Below are positions 8,196 through 17,213 of a DNA stretch of 64,000 nucleotides, one piece after another; position 1 is the stretch's first letter; each line of letters opens with the position of its first letter. The translations under genes were made by a program, and so were the position numbers. This DNA is from JAIVJM01 sp963816985 (GTDB taxonomy: Bacteria > Acidobacteriota > Blastocatellia > Pyrinomonadales > Pyrinomonadaceae): NCBI GenBank assembly GCA_963816985.1, contig CAWFMF010000004.1:2294001-2358000 (forward strand), given 5' to 3'. The notes under the pieces are model-generated. The model was not told the DNA's origin and ran no database searches. It was given only the letters and a program-made list of their open reading frames with translations.

Positions 8196-9129
8196 ATGAT
8201 CAGCACCTCCTCTCTGACCAAGTTCTACGACACGCGCCCGGCGGTGAGCGACGTGAGCCTCTTCGTCCCGGCGGGCGAGACGTGCGCTTTGACGGGGCCG
8301 AACGGCGCGGGGAAGACGACTTTGCTGAAGATGCTCGCCGGACTCTTGCGCCCGACGAGCGGAAAGATAGAGGTCGCCGACATCGAGGTCGGGGCCGAGC
8401 CGAAGCGGCCTGCACCGCATGGTCGGCTACGTGCCCGACACCTTCGGCCTCTACGACGAACTCAGCGTCCGGCACTTCCTCGAATACTTCGCGCGGGCGC
8501 AGGAGGTTCCGCGCGAGTCGGTGGCGAAGCGCGTCGGCCACGTGCTCGAACTGACGAGCCTCGAATCCAAACGCGACGCGCTCGTCGGCTCGCTCTCGCG
8601 CGGGATGCGGCAGAGGCTCGTGATCGCGAAGACGCTTTTGCACGCGCCGAAGGTGCTGCTGCTCGACGAGCCCGCTTCGGGCCTCGACCCGCACGCGCGG
8701 ATGGAGCTGCGCGACCTCATCAAAGGGCTCGCCGCGCTCGGCACGACCTTAGTCGTCAGCTCGCACATCCTGACGGAACTGGCCGACTTCAGCACCTCGG
8801 TCGTCATCATGGAGCAGGGCCGCGTCATCCGCTCCGGGCGGATAGACAAGTTGGTGGCCGAGCTTGCGGGCGGGACGCCCCTGCGGATTGAGCTGCTCGA
8901 CGCCGGGGCGGCTTCGAGGCTCGCCGAAGGCTTACTTGGGCGCGAGTCGCTGAAAGAGTTGAAGGTGGAGGGGCGGACGGTTGACTGCACGTTCACGGGC
9001 GGGCGCGACGCGCTCGCCGCGCTGCACCGCGAGCTGGTGAACGCGCACGAGGGCGTCGTCTCGTTCTACGAGCGGCGTCTGACGGTCGAGGACGTGTTCC
9101 TCGCGGCGGGCAGCCGCCGGGTCTCTTAA
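8196..9129 (+). CDS. ABC transporter ATP-binding protein, frameshifted
   Basis: Two overlapping frames together encode one ABC ATPase of about 310 residues. Residues 1-70 (frame from ATG 8196) contain Walker A GPNGAGKTT. The rest (frame through 8419-9129) holds the signature LSRGMRQRL, Walker B VLLLDEPASGLDP and the switch His in VVSSHILTEL. The join falls at 8409-8410: removing one C from GCGGCCTGCACC restores EPKRLHRMVGYVPD. The length 934 is one base over a multiple of three. The protein would energise the ABC-2 permease encoded 22 bases downstream. As written the gene cannot yield a full ATPase; a one-base sequence error is the simplest explanation. Confidence 0.82.
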
Positions 9130-9151
9130 AAAGTCTGGAGGTACAGAGGCG

Positions 9152-10879
9152 ATGGGCCGTGACGTTTCTTTGGGGCTCAACCCGGAATTCGTGCGCTACC
9201 TGCGGGCCGCGCTCCCGCCGAGACGCGCGCTCTTCGTCGCGGGCCTGACGGGAACAATCGTCGCGGCGGGCGGGTGGATTATTTGGAGCAAGGCTTCGAA
9301 CTCGCTCGCGTATCTTGAGAGCACCTTAGACGCGCCCGACATGCTGGCGTTGCGGTTAGAGATGTTCGGGCGCGAGTCGTTCAGCACGCTGACCGTCGTC
9401 CTCTTCGGCCTGCTCTTCCTGCTCGCGCCCGCTCTGGCCGGGCTCTCGTTCGTGCAGGAGCGTCTGCGCGGGACGGCCATCTTCCAGCAGATGAGCCTCC
9501 TTTCGCCGCTCAGGCTGGCGGCGGGGAAATTCTGGGGGAGCGGCGTGCTCGCCTACTTCGTCGCTGGGCTGCTCGTGCCGTGCGCCTTCGCCGCCGCGTG
9601 GCTCGGCGGGGCGAACCCGCGCATGGTCTTGAGGCTCTACCTCTTCCTCTTCATCGGGGGTCTGTGCTGGCAGGCAATCGGACTCTATGCCTCGGCGTTG
9701 CTCTCCGGCCCGGCGGAGAAGGCCCTGCGCGTGGGGCTGCTCGTCGGCCCGCTCGTCGCCATCGGCGGCGCGTTGACGGCGCTCGCGCTCTACGAGTATT
9801 TCATCATTGACGTCGAGGCGCTGGTGACGGGGGCCGGGATCGGTCGTCTCAACGACTTCGTGCCCGGCAACGAATACGACTACAGGTACTACGTCGGGCA
9901 GGGGAATTACTGGTGGCACTTCTACGGCGTGCGGGTTCCGGCCTACGTCGTCGCGCTCGGCGTGATGGAGTTCGCGGGCGTGTGGGCGTTCGCCGGGGCG
10001 GTGCGGCGGATTAAGTTCTGGCAGTTAATACCGACGGGGCCGCGCGCCGCGTGGCTCTTCTTCGTCTCGGCGGAGGCGCTCGCCGTCGGCCTGCTCTGGG
10101 GCCGCCACGCCGGAGACAGCGTCCCGCAGGAGCGGCTCATCATCTTCATGCTGCTCAACTGGGCGGCGCTCGCCGTGCTGGCCGGAGGCTCCGCGCTGAC
10201 GCGCGCGCATCTGCGCGAGTGGTGGAGCGCCGAACGCGACCCCTTAGCGCTCTTCCGCCGCACCGAGATTAAGAACGCGCTGAAGACTTTCCTCGTCCTG
10301 CTCGGCGTCGCCGAGGCGGGCCTCCTCGCGCTCTGGGTGAGCTACCACGTCGAGCCGGACGGCGCGGCGGGCGCGCTCAATCTCTTCAGCCAGTTCCTGC
10401 CGCTCGCCGCCTGCTTCGCCTTGACGGCGGTAGGGACGGCAGCCTTCATTCAGTTCTGCGCGATGTACCGCTTCCGCGTCGGCGGGTGGGCGGGCGTCGG
10501 GCTCTCGCTCGTCTTCTACGTCTTCGTGACGCTCGCCGGGGCGATGTTCGAGAAGTACGACAACACGCCTGCGCTCCTCAACCCTCTGGCCTACGCCGCC
10601 GCCGTCACGAGGGGCGACTACTTCATGGACAGCTTCTACTTCCCGCGCCGCGAGTTCGCCTACGAACCCGTCTCCGGCCCCGGCGGCGCAGGTGGTTGGC
10701 GCTCACGCGCCGCCCGCGAGGTGTATTCGCCACGTAGTGGCGCGCCCGACTATGACACGGCCAACGCCGCCACGCGCGGCCTCTTCGCCGAAGCCCTCCT
10801 CGCCCTCCTCTGCTTCGGCCTCGCCTACTTCAAATGGACCCGCACCCGCGCCGACATGCTCCGTGGCGACACTGCATGA
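9152..10879 (+). CDS. ABC-2-type transporter permease
   Basis: The 575-residue integral membrane protein has two blocks of about six hydrophobic spans (about 25-320 and 350-560), the second ending in ALLALLCFGLAYFKW. It lies directly downstream of the ABC ATPase and is the obvious partner in an exporter. The sequence around SFVQERLRGTAIFQQMSLLS resembles the cytoplasmic coupling segment of ABC-2 permeases. GGAGGTACAGAGGCG precedes the ATG with good spacing. The substrate cannot be deduced; the surrounding polysaccharide and secreted-protein genes do not decide it. A strong hairpin follows the stop. Confidence 0.85.
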   Translation: MGRDVSLGLNPEFVRYLRAALPPRRALFVAGLTGTIVAAGGWIIWSKASNSLAYLESTLDAPDMLALRLEMFGRESFSTLTVVLFGLLFLLAPALAGLSFVQERLRGTAIFQQMSLLSPLRLAAGKFWGSGVLAYFVAGLLVPCAFAAAWLGGANPRMVLRLYLFLFIGGLCWQAIGLYASALLSGPAEKALRVGLLVGPLVAIGGALTALALYEYFIIDVEALVTGAGIGRLNDFVPGNEYDYRYYVGQGNYWWHFYGVRVPAYVVALGVMEFAGVWAFAGAVRRIKFWQLIPTGPRAAWLFFVSAEALAVGLLWGRHAGDSVPQERLIIFMLLNWAALAVLAGGSALTRAHLREWWSAERDPLALFRRTEIKNALKTFLVLLGVAEAGLLALWVSYHVEPDGAAGALNLFSQFLPLAACFALTAVGTAAFIQFCAMYRFRVGGWAGVGLSLVFYVFVTLAGAMFEKYDNTPALLNPLAYAAAVTRGDYFMDSFYFPRREFAYEPVSGPGGAGGWRSRAAREVYSPRSGAPDYDTANAATRGLFAEALLALLCFGLAYFKWTRTRADMLRGDTA

Positions 10880-10903
10880 CCACGCCCCGTCACCACACGA
10901 AAC

Positions 10904-10924
10904 GGGGCCGCTCCGAACGGCCCC
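10904..10924. terminator. Bidirectional terminator hairpin between convergent genes
   Basis: GGGGCCG and CGGCCCC pair across a seven-base loop in the 54-base gap between the convergent permease and TIR-STAND genes. There is no long T run, so efficiency is uncertain. Confidence 0.55.
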
Positions 10925-10933
10925 CTTAACCCC

Positions 10934-13744
10934 TCACCCCTCCGCCTTCTCCCCCAACATCCCCTCCAACTCCCGCACCTCCTCGTCCCGCAAGTGATAA
11001 CCCATCCGCCCAATCATCTCCTTCGCCGTCCGCAAATGCTCACGCGCCTTGTCTTCATCTTTGTCGTCCTGCGCTAGATAGAGCCGTGCGTATCCGAGGT
11101 GGCAATCCACCTCATGCAGCCCCATACCGCCGCGTTTGGCTATGGACATCGCTTCGTCCAGATCAACTCGCGCCCGGTCAAACACACCCTTGACTCGGTA
11201 CAACTCCGCGCGTGCCAGCAACCCATAAGGTAAATAGACTAACTGTCCTGCCTGCCGTAAGTAGTCGATTGCCTGATTTAGATAGTCTGTGGCGGGAAGA
11301 AAATCCTTGGTGGCTTCATTTCGAGCTTGAATCAGAAAAGCTCGCCCTAGCGAGAGATAATCAAGAGCAATATCCTGAAGCCCTAATCCACGCCCCAAGA
11401 GATGCTTGGCAACTTCTAAAGCATAGGCAGCGCGGGTTTGTACTTCATGACACTTCCCCTGATGCAGCAGTAGAGTACAGTAATGAAATCCGGCAAGTGA
11501 ATAGAGTTGAGAATACTCAGGCTCCAAACCTTTCTGTATCTCCTCAGCTTCGCGCATGGCAACCTCTGATTCTGACAAATGACCTGTATGATATAGAGCA
11601 TCAGCAAGGGTCGTTCTCGTAAACATCTGAAAGAAGTTGTCGCCGCTTCGGTCAGCCAGTTCAATGCTTTTGGAGGCGTAGCTCAGCGCTTGGGATAGGT
11701 CGCCGGTGACAAGATAGATCTCGCTTAGATTGACGGCGGCTGCGGAAGCATTCTCCCAGCTTTCTTGCAGCATTGCGGCTTCCAAGGCGGCTTGCAGTGG
11801 TTGTGCCGCTTCTGCTAATTGGCCCAGTGCCCGGAGAGTAAACCCAGAGGCAATTAGAATGAAAGCCTCAAGATCTTCGTCAAGTTTGATTAGAAGGTGC
11901 TGCCATAGCGGGTCAAAGAATCCAGACAGAGCAGACAGGGTAGCACCAAACGCACCCAGCATTTTAACGCCGAAGGAATGACCTCTGTTAATCCGCTGTA
12001 TGAACACCTCAACAAGCGCCTCTTGATGTCTACCTGCCGCACAGCCATGGTTCACTGCCGTGAAGAGGGGTGTCATTTCTTCAAGGGTGTCGGGAAATTC
12101 TTTAGTTGTGTTCTTGAGGTGTTCGTAGAGGTGGTTATTGCCTTCGCGCCACGCGTCGGGGAGCTGCTGCTTGAGTTGCTCGCCGAAATGCTCGCGCACG
12201 ATGGGGTGCGCGTCGAGGTCGTCGGGGCGGTGCTGGCTCGCGGGGGCGATGAGCTTGGCGTGGCGCAGTCTGTCAATGACGCGCAGCCAGTCTGCTTCGG
12301 ATAGTTTCTGAAGGTGCTCCGTCAGGCCGTGGATGGGTGGGGCTTCGCGGAGGGAGGCGAGAGAGCCGCTGTCAGCGGGGCGGTCGAAGAGGCCGAGCAT
12401 TCTCAGGAGTTCGACTTCGGGGCCGTCGCCGAAGCGTTGCTCGAAGGCGGCCAACATGCGGCGGGGGTGTTTCCCGGCGGATTCGGGGATGTCGAGGTCT
12501 GGTATCCCGGCGGCGTGGGAGACATGGTGGCCGGGAATGGCGTGGAGGTAGGCGGCGAGGAGATTGACGGCGAAGGCGTGATTGCCGAAATCACGGGTCG
12601 CCTGTTCCAGTTCGGTATCGTTGCCCCGAACGCCGCCGACGCGGAGCAGCGCACGCCCGGCTTCGTCGGAGATTTGCTCAAGGTCTTTGTGCCGGACTGT
12701 GTCGGAGAACTCCGAGAGGTCAATCAAGGCTTCCCGCGTGGTGATGAGGCAGAGCCCCGGATTTCGGCGGGCCAGTTCGGTGAGCAGAGTGGACAAGGCG
12801 GGGTCTTTGACTTTGCCGCGCTCGTGGGCGTGTGGAGATTGAAGCGGCTCCATCCCGTCGAGCAGCAGCAGCGTCTTTTCGCTCTGCACGAGGCGGGCGA
12901 GGCGTTCGCCCTTGTCCCAAGGGGAGCCCGCCGTCGGGTCGGGGTCACCGAACCATTTGAGGGCGTCGTTGATGAAGAGGTCGGCAGAGGTGACGCGCTC
13001 GTTCGTGCCCTGACTGTAGAACGACCACGCGTAGACGCGCCGCGCGCCGCGATAGTTGTCGGCCTCCATCTCCTCAAGCCACTTGTTGACGAGCGTTGAT
13101 TTTCCGACCCCGCCCCAAGCTACGAGGCTGACGACGTGCGTGCTCTCGGACTCCCAAGCGGCGTCGAGCATTTCCAGTTCCGCCCGCCTGCCGAAAAGCT
13201 CCGCGCCCGTTTGGGGCAGTCTGTCCGTGTCCACCTTCTCCGGCGGAGGCCAACGGAGTGCGGGCGGTGCGGGCGGCTGGTATTCGGGGTTGTCAACAAT
13301 CTCAAAGATGAGGTTCGCCACGTCGGCGAAGGCCGCGTCCTCAATGCCCTTGAAGTCAACGACGATGCTCTTGCCGTCGCGGGGCAGCATCTGAATCTCC
13401 TTCAGCCACTTGAAAGCCTTCCACGTGCAAGGGCGCAGCAGCACCGGGATGAGAATCATCCCGTCGCGCTCGCAGCGTTGGAGCAAGTAAGGCACTTCCT
13501 CTTTGACGCAGAAGTCCGACGCCAGATAGTCGGACGAGATTAAGCAGACCGAGACCACGGCCTGCTCCATCGCGGCCTTGATTTCGGGATACCACTTGTC
13601 GCCGCCGTCAATCTTGCGGTCGTCCCACACGGCAATGCGCCCGGCTTGCTCCAATGCTCGAAGTTGGGGCAACAGCTTGTCCTTCCACGTTTCGTCTTTG
13701 TGACTGTAGCTGACAAAGACAGTCGGGGCTGCGGGTGTAGTCAT
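10934..13744 (-). CDS. TIR-domain STAND NTPase with TPR C-terminus, possible defence protein
   Basis: From ATG 13744 (AAGGGACGAC just upstream) the protein has 936 residues. An upstream extension of the frame lacks a ribosome site and is rejected. Residues 8-145 are a TIR domain: VFVSYSHKD, DDRKIDGGDKW, and S-x-x-Y...C79-V-K-E82, where Glu82 matches the NADase catalytic position of bacterial TIRs. Residues about 180-480 are a STAND/NB-ARC-like NTPase with P-loop GGVGKST (211-217), WSFYSQGT (240-247) and Walker B TLLLLDG (291-297). HPIVREHF marks the winged-helix end. Residues about 600-930 are TPR-like helices. Known TIR-STAND proteins sense phage and deplete NAD, but that role is inferred here. 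The TPR-coding part (about 11250-12100) is visibly less GC-rich than the rest, which suggests a mosaic origin. Confidence 0.88.
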   Translation of the reverse strand: MTTPAAPTVFVSYSHKDETWKDKLLPQLRALEQAGRIAVWDDRKIDGGDKWYPEIKAAMEQAVVSVCLISSDYLASDFCVKEEVPYLLQRCERDGMILIPVLLRPCTWKAFKWLKEIQMLPRDGKSIVVDFKGIEDAAFADVANLIFEIVDNPEYQPPAPPALRWPPPEKVDTDRLPQTGAELFGRRAELEMLDAAWESESTHVVSLVAWGGVGKSTLVNKWLEEMEADNYRGARRVYAWSFYSQGTNERVTSADLFINDALKWFGDPDPTAGSPWDKGERLARLVQSEKTLLLLDGMEPLQSPHAHERGKVKDPALSTLLTELARRNPGLCLITTREALIDLSEFSDTVRHKDLEQISDEAGRALLRVGGVRGNDTELEQATRDFGNHAFAVNLLAAYLHAIPGHHVSHAAGIPDLDIPESAGKHPRRMLAAFEQRFGDGPEVELLRMLGLFDRPADSGSLASLREAPPIHGLTEHLQKLSEADWLRVIDRLRHAKLIAPASQHRPDDLDAHPIVREHFGEQLKQQLPDAWREGNNHLYEHLKNTTKEFPDTLEEMTPLFTAVNHGCAAGRHQEALVEVFIQRINRGHSFGVKMLGAFGATLSALSGFFDPLWQHLLIKLDEDLEAFILIASGFTLRALGQLAEAAQPLQAALEAAMLQESWENASAAAVNLSEIYLVTGDLSQALSYASKSIELADRSGDNFFQMFTRTTLADALYHTGHLSESEVAMREAEEIQKGLEPEYSQLYSLAGFHYCTLLLHQGKCHEVQTRAAYALEVAKHLLGRGLGLQDIALDYLSLGRAFLIQARNEATKDFLPATDYLNQAIDYLRQAGQLVYLPYGLLARAELYRVKGVFDRARVDLDEAMSIAKRGGMGLHEVDCHLGYARLYLAQDDKDEDKAREHLRTAKEMIGRMGYHLRDEEVRELEGMLGEKAEG

Positions 13745-14040
13745 GTCGTCCCTTGTAAAGCTGTGAACTGAAAGGCGGCGCGCGGCGTGACCGGCGAAGA
13801 GAGGTGTCGGCGCGCTCGCCCTCTTGGTAATCCAGGCGATGCGCGGCAAGGATACACGGTCGCCGTCCGCGAGCAAAGAGTGAAGTTTAGTCGCAACTAC
13901 GTAGAGTGAATGACGACGGAGCGGCGGGGCGGAGGGCCGGACGGTTGCTTGTCCGGGGCGTTAGTCGCGTGTTAATTTTCTTCGTTTCGCGGAGCGCGCG
14001 GGGGTTGCTCTGTGCGCTGGGTCGGGCGGCGAGAGGGTTC

Positions 14041-14934
14041 ATGGTTGAGGCGAGTCATAGTTTGAAGGAGCGCGTGCGCGCGTTCTGGCAGGCGCACCCG
14101 TGCGGGACGAAGTTCACGGACGCGGAAGAGGGGTCGCGTCTTTTTTACGAGCGCGTCGAGGAGCACCGTTACCGCGTCGAGTGGCACATCCCCGAAGCGG
14201 CGGGGTTCAAAGACGCGAAGGGTTTGCGGGTGCTGGAAATCGGGTGCGGGCTGGGGACGGACGGGGCGGGGTTCGCGCGTGCGGGGGCGGTCTATACGGG
14301 CGTGGATTTGACGGAGGCGGCGGTCGGCCTCGCGCGGCGGCGCTTCGAGTTGGAGGGCTTGCCGGGCGAGTTCCAAGTGGCCGACGCCGAGCGGCTCGAC
14401 TTCGCGGACGAGAGCTTCGATGTCGTCTACTCGCACGGCGTCCTGCACCACACGCCGGACACCGCCGCCGCCGTCCGTGAGATTCAACGCGTGCTCGTCC
14501 CCGGCGGTCGCGCCGTCGTGATGCTCTACCACCGAGACTCTTACAACTACCGCGTCAACATCGGCATGCTCCGTCGCGCGGGCGCGCACTTACTGAAGAC
14601 CGAGGCGGGCCTGCGCCTCGCGCACCGTTTGACGGGCGAGCCGGTCGAGAGTTTGCGCGAGCACGCGGCGCGGCTCAAGGAAGACACGCAGAGTTACTTG
14701 AAGCCGGAAGAGTTCCTGAGCCGGAACACGGACGGGGCGGGGAACCCTCTGACGCGCGTCTACTCGCGGCGCGAGGCGCGCGCGCTCTTCAAGGACTACG
14801 AGCGCGTGGAGTTCGCCGTCCACTTCCTCAATAAACGCTGGCTGCCCGTCGTCGGGCCGCTGCTCTCGCGCTCTTTGGAGCGACGGCTCGCCGCGCGGTG
14901 GGGCTGGCACCTGTGGATTTATGCCAGCAAGTGA
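14041..14934 (+). CDS. Class I SAM-dependent methyltransferase
   Basis: The protein has 297 residues from ATG 14041; the frame is open to 13906, but that extension lacks conserved features. The Rossmann SAM-binding motif I is VLEIGCGLGTDG (about 64-75). It is followed by an acidic motif II (YTGVDLTEAAV) and motif post-I/III FADESFDVVYSHGVLHHTPD. The YHRDSYNYRVN region and C-terminal lipophilic segment are typical of methyltransferases found with glycan or lipid genes. The likely substrate is a sugar or polyprenyl-linked intermediate, by context only. The following epimerase gene starts about 70 bases later, after a heptad hairpin whose left arm overlaps this stop codon. Confidence 0.85.
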   Translation: MVEASHSLKERVRAFWQAHPCGTKFTDAEEGSRLFYERVEEHRYRVEWHIPEAAGFKDAKGLRVLEIGCGLGTDGAGFARAGAVYTGVDLTEAAVGLARRRFELEGLPGEFQVADAERLDFADESFDVVYSHGVLHHTPDTAAAVREIQRVLVPGGRAVVMLYHRDSYNYRVNIGMLRRAGAHLLKTEAGLRLAHRLTGEPVESLREHAARLKEDTQSYLKPEEFLSRNTDGAGNPLTRVYSRREARALFKDYERVEFAVHFLNKRWLPVVGPLLSRSLERRLAARWGWHLWIYASK

Positions 14935-15003
14935 TGAGTGATGAGTGATGAGTGATAAGAAGAATCGCATTTTCTTATCACTCATCACTCATCACTTATC
15001 ACC
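14931..15003 (+). repeat. Heptad inverted repeat, GTGATGA word
   Basis: The left arm is four 7-bp units (GTGATGA three times, then GTGATAA). The right arm TTATCACTCATCACTCATCAC is the exact reverse. The loop is AGAAGAATCGCATTTTC-like. It spans the whole gap, ending at the ATG of the epimerase gene. Confidence 0.9.
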
Positions 15004-15972
15004 ATGACAGATATGAGAAATATTCTTGTGACAGGTGGAGCGGGGTTCATCGGCTCGCATCTGGTCGGGCGTCTGCTCGGAGAGGGCGGGTGGCGCGTCT
15101 CGGTCGTGGACGACTTCAACGACTTCTACGACCCCGCGCTCAAGCGCCGGAACGTCGCGCCGCACGAGGGGCGCGAAGACTTCCGTCTGCACGAGGCAGA
15201 CATCCGCGACCGCGCCGCGCTCGAAGGAATTTTTAAAGAGACGACGTTCGACGTGATCGTGCATCTGGCGGCGCGCGCGGGCGTGCGGCCCTCGCTCGCG
15301 GAGCCGGAGCTGTACGCGGAGACGAACATCCGCGGCACGCTCAACCTCCTCGAACTCGCCCGCGAACATGAAGTGAAGCAGTTCGTCTTCGGCTCCTCGT
15401 CTTCGGTCTACGGCGAGAACGAGAAAGTCCCTTTCAGCGAGGACGACCCCGTCGTGAAGCCCATCTCTCCTTACGCGGCGACGAAGGCGGCGGGCGAGCT
15501 TCTGTGTCACACCTACTCGCATCTGTGGGGCCTGCGTTGTGTGTGCCTGCGTTTCTTCACCGTCTACGGCGCGCGCCAGCGGCCCGACCTCGCGATTCAT
15601 AAATTCGCGCGGCTCATCTCGGAGGGGAAGCCGATTCCGGTCTTCGGCGACGGCTCGACGCGGCGCGACTACACCTTTGTTGACGACATCATTCAGGGCG
15701 TGCGAGCGGCGATTGACTACGAGGCGAGCCAATACGAAGTCATCAACCTCGGCGAGTCGCGGACGGTCGAGTTGAGAGAATTAATCTCGCTCTTAGAAAA
15801 GGAACTCGGACGCGAGGCCATCATTGACCGGCAGCCCTTGCAGCCCGGCGACGTGCCGCAGACCTTCGCCGACATCACGAAGGCCCGCCGCCTCCTCGGC
15901 TATAATCCCCGGACGGACATCGCCGAAGGCATCCGGCGCTTCGTCGGGTGGTTCAAAGAGTTCAAGGTTTAA
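15004..15972 (+). CDS. NAD-dependent epimerase, UDP-glucuronate 4-epimerase-like
   Basis: This 322-residue extended short-chain dehydrogenase begins with the NAD-binding GGAGFIGSHL motif. It has the catalytic Ser/Tyr/Lys set: SSSSVYGE (about 131-138) and SPYAATKAAGE (about 158-168, Tyr-x-x-x-Lys). FFTVYGARQRPDLAIHKF and GDGSTRRDYTFVDDI are characteristic of the UDP-glucuronate 4-epimerase subgroup, which makes UDP-galacturonate. It would supply an acidic sugar nucleotide for the surface polysaccharide made by the surrounding glycosyltransferases. GDP-mannose or dTDP-glucose substrates are less likely but not excluded. The ATG directly follows a hairpin, with no clear Shine-Dalgarno. Confidence 0.88.
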   Translation: MTDMRNILVTGGAGFIGSHLVGRLLGEGGWRVSVVDDFNDFYDPALKRRNVAPHEGREDFRLHEADIRDRAALEGIFKETTFDVIVHLAARAGVRPSLAEPELYAETNIRGTLNLLELAREHEVKQFVFGSSSSVYGENEKVPFSEDDPVVKPISPYAATKAAGELLCHTYSHLWGLRCVCLRFFTVYGARQRPDLAIHKFARLISEGKPIPVFGDGSTRRDYTFVDDIIQGVRAAIDYEASQYEVINLGESRTVELRELISLLEKELGREAIIDRQPLQPGDVPQTFADITKARRLLGYNPRTDIAEGIRRFVGWFKEFKV

Positions 15973-16043
15973 AGTTCAAAGTTCAAAGTTAAAGCCGAAG
16001 CCCTTGTTCTTAACTTTGAACTTTGAACCTTGAACTTTGAACT
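15961..16043 (+). repeat. Heptad inverted repeat, GTTCAAA word
   Basis: The left arm is GTTTAAA-GTTCAAA-GTTCAAA-GTTAAAG. The right arm runs CTTAACTTTGAACTTTGAAC and on. The centre is GCCGAAGCCCTTGTT. The left arm overlaps the last codons and stop of the epimerase gene. Confidence 0.9.
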
Positions 16044-16064
16044 GGAATTTTTAGGGAACGAGTT

Positions 16065-17135
16065 ATGAAGATTTACGACGAAGAAGAGACCGTCATCAGC
16101 CGCCCGGCGGGCGCGGGCGAGGCGGAGGAGGCGACGATGGCGGCAGTCTCCGGGGTCGCCGGGGCGGGCGACGAAGCGCCGGAGATTTCCGTCTTCCTCC
16201 CCGTCCTGAACGAGGAGCCGAACCTGCGACCGCTGCACCTGAAGCTGGACGAGTCGCTTGCCAGTCTGGGGCGCACCGCCGAAATCATCTACGTGGACGA
16301 CGGCTCGACCGACGGGAGCCTCGAAGTCCTGCGCGAGCTGGCGGCGCGCGACCCGCGCGTGCGCGTTATCGCCTTGCGCCGCAACTACGGGCAGACCGCC
16401 GCGATGGCCGCCGGGATTGACGCCGCGCGCGGCCACGTCCTCATCCCGATGGACGCCGACTTGCAGAACGACCCCGTGGACATCTCGCGCCTGCTGGACA
16501 AGTTGGACGAGGGCTTCGACGTGGTGTCGGGGTGGCGCAAGGAGCGTCAGGACAAGATGGTGACGCGCAAGATTCCGTCGGCGATTGCGAACTGGATCAT
16601 CTCGTTCATCGGCGGCGTCAAGCTCCACGACTACGGCTGCTCCCTGAAGGCGTACCGCCGCGAGTTCCTCAAAGACGTGCGGCTCTACGGCGAGATGCAC
16701 CGCTTCATCCCCATCTACGCCAGTTGGGTCGGCGCGCGCGTCACGGAGATTCCCGTCCGCCACCACGCGCGGACGATGGGCCAGTCGAAGTACGGACTCT
16801 CCCGCACCTTCAAGGTGATGCTCGACTTGATGACCATCAAGTTCATGGCTTCCTATCACACGAAGCCGATCTACGTCTTCGGCCTCTTCGGCTTCTCCTC
16901 CTTCCTCATCTCAATGATTGCGACCGTCTGGGCCTTCATCCGCAAGCTCGGCGGCGAGTCGTTCATCCGCAACCCCTTGCTGACCATCGCCATCGTCATG
17001 TTCGCCGTCGGCGTCCAGTTCATCCTCATGGGCCTTCTGGCCGAGATGCTCGTCCGCACCTACCACGAGTCGCAGGCCAAGACCGTCTACACCGTGCGCG
17101 AGAAGATTGGATTCGAAAAAGACCGTGAACCGTAA
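16065..17135 (+). CDS. GtrB/DPMS-like membrane glycosyltransferase family 2
   Basis: The 356-residue protein has an N-terminal acidic tail, then a GT-A domain (about 45-265). The nucleotide-binding motif is YVDDGSTDGS, with RRNYGQTAAMAAG and the metal-binding DxD-type PMDADLQNDP. SGWRKERQDK...YGCSLKAYRRE is characteristic of the GtrB/ArnC/DPM1 group that charges undecaprenyl phosphate with a sugar. Two C-terminal membrane spans (about 265-290 and 303-330) anchor it at the inner face. Its product would be a lipid-linked donor for a periplasmic GT-C enzyme; the PIG-V-like protein at 5216 is a candidate partner. GGGAACGAGTT precedes the ATG. Confidence 0.9.
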   Translation: MKIYDEEETVISRPAGAGEAEEATMAAVSGVAGAGDEAPEISVFLPVLNEEPNLRPLHLKLDESLASLGRTAEIIYVDDGSTDGSLEVLRELAARDPRVRVIALRRNYGQTAAMAAGIDAARGHVLIPMDADLQNDPVDISRLLDKLDEGFDVVSGWRKERQDKMVTRKIPSAIANWIISFIGGVKLHDYGCSLKAYRREFLKDVRLYGEMHRFIPIYASWVGARVTEIPVRHHARTMGQSKYGLSRTFKVMLDLMTIKFMASYHTKPIYVFGLFGFSSFLISMIATVWAFIRKLGGESFIRNPLLTIAIVMFAVGVQFILMGLLAEMLVRTYHESQAKTVYTVREKIGFEKDREP

Positions 17136-17203
17136 ACCGTAAACGGTGACGAGATAAAAACTGTCTGAGTCCTGTCACCCGTCACGGTTTACCTGTCACG
17201 GCT
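17121..17203 (+). repeat. Heptad inverted repeat, GTAAACC/GTGACGG word
   Basis: The left arm GACCGTGAACCGTAAACCGT pairs with CACGGTTTACCTGTCACGG. The centre is GAGATAAAAACTGTCTGAGTCCTGTC. The left arm overlaps the end of the GT2 gene and the right arm ends just before the next start. Confidence 0.88.
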
Positions 17204-17213
17204 TTTTATCCTT

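Noticed and set aside
13745..13876. N-terminal extension of the TIR-STAND protein
   Set aside because: ATG 13744 has AAGGGA upstream and starts right at the TIR domain.
14931..16043. Heptad hairpins as simple rho-independent terminators
   Set aside because: They lie between genes that seem to be co-transcribed, often overlap start or stop regions, lack T tails and share heptad structure.
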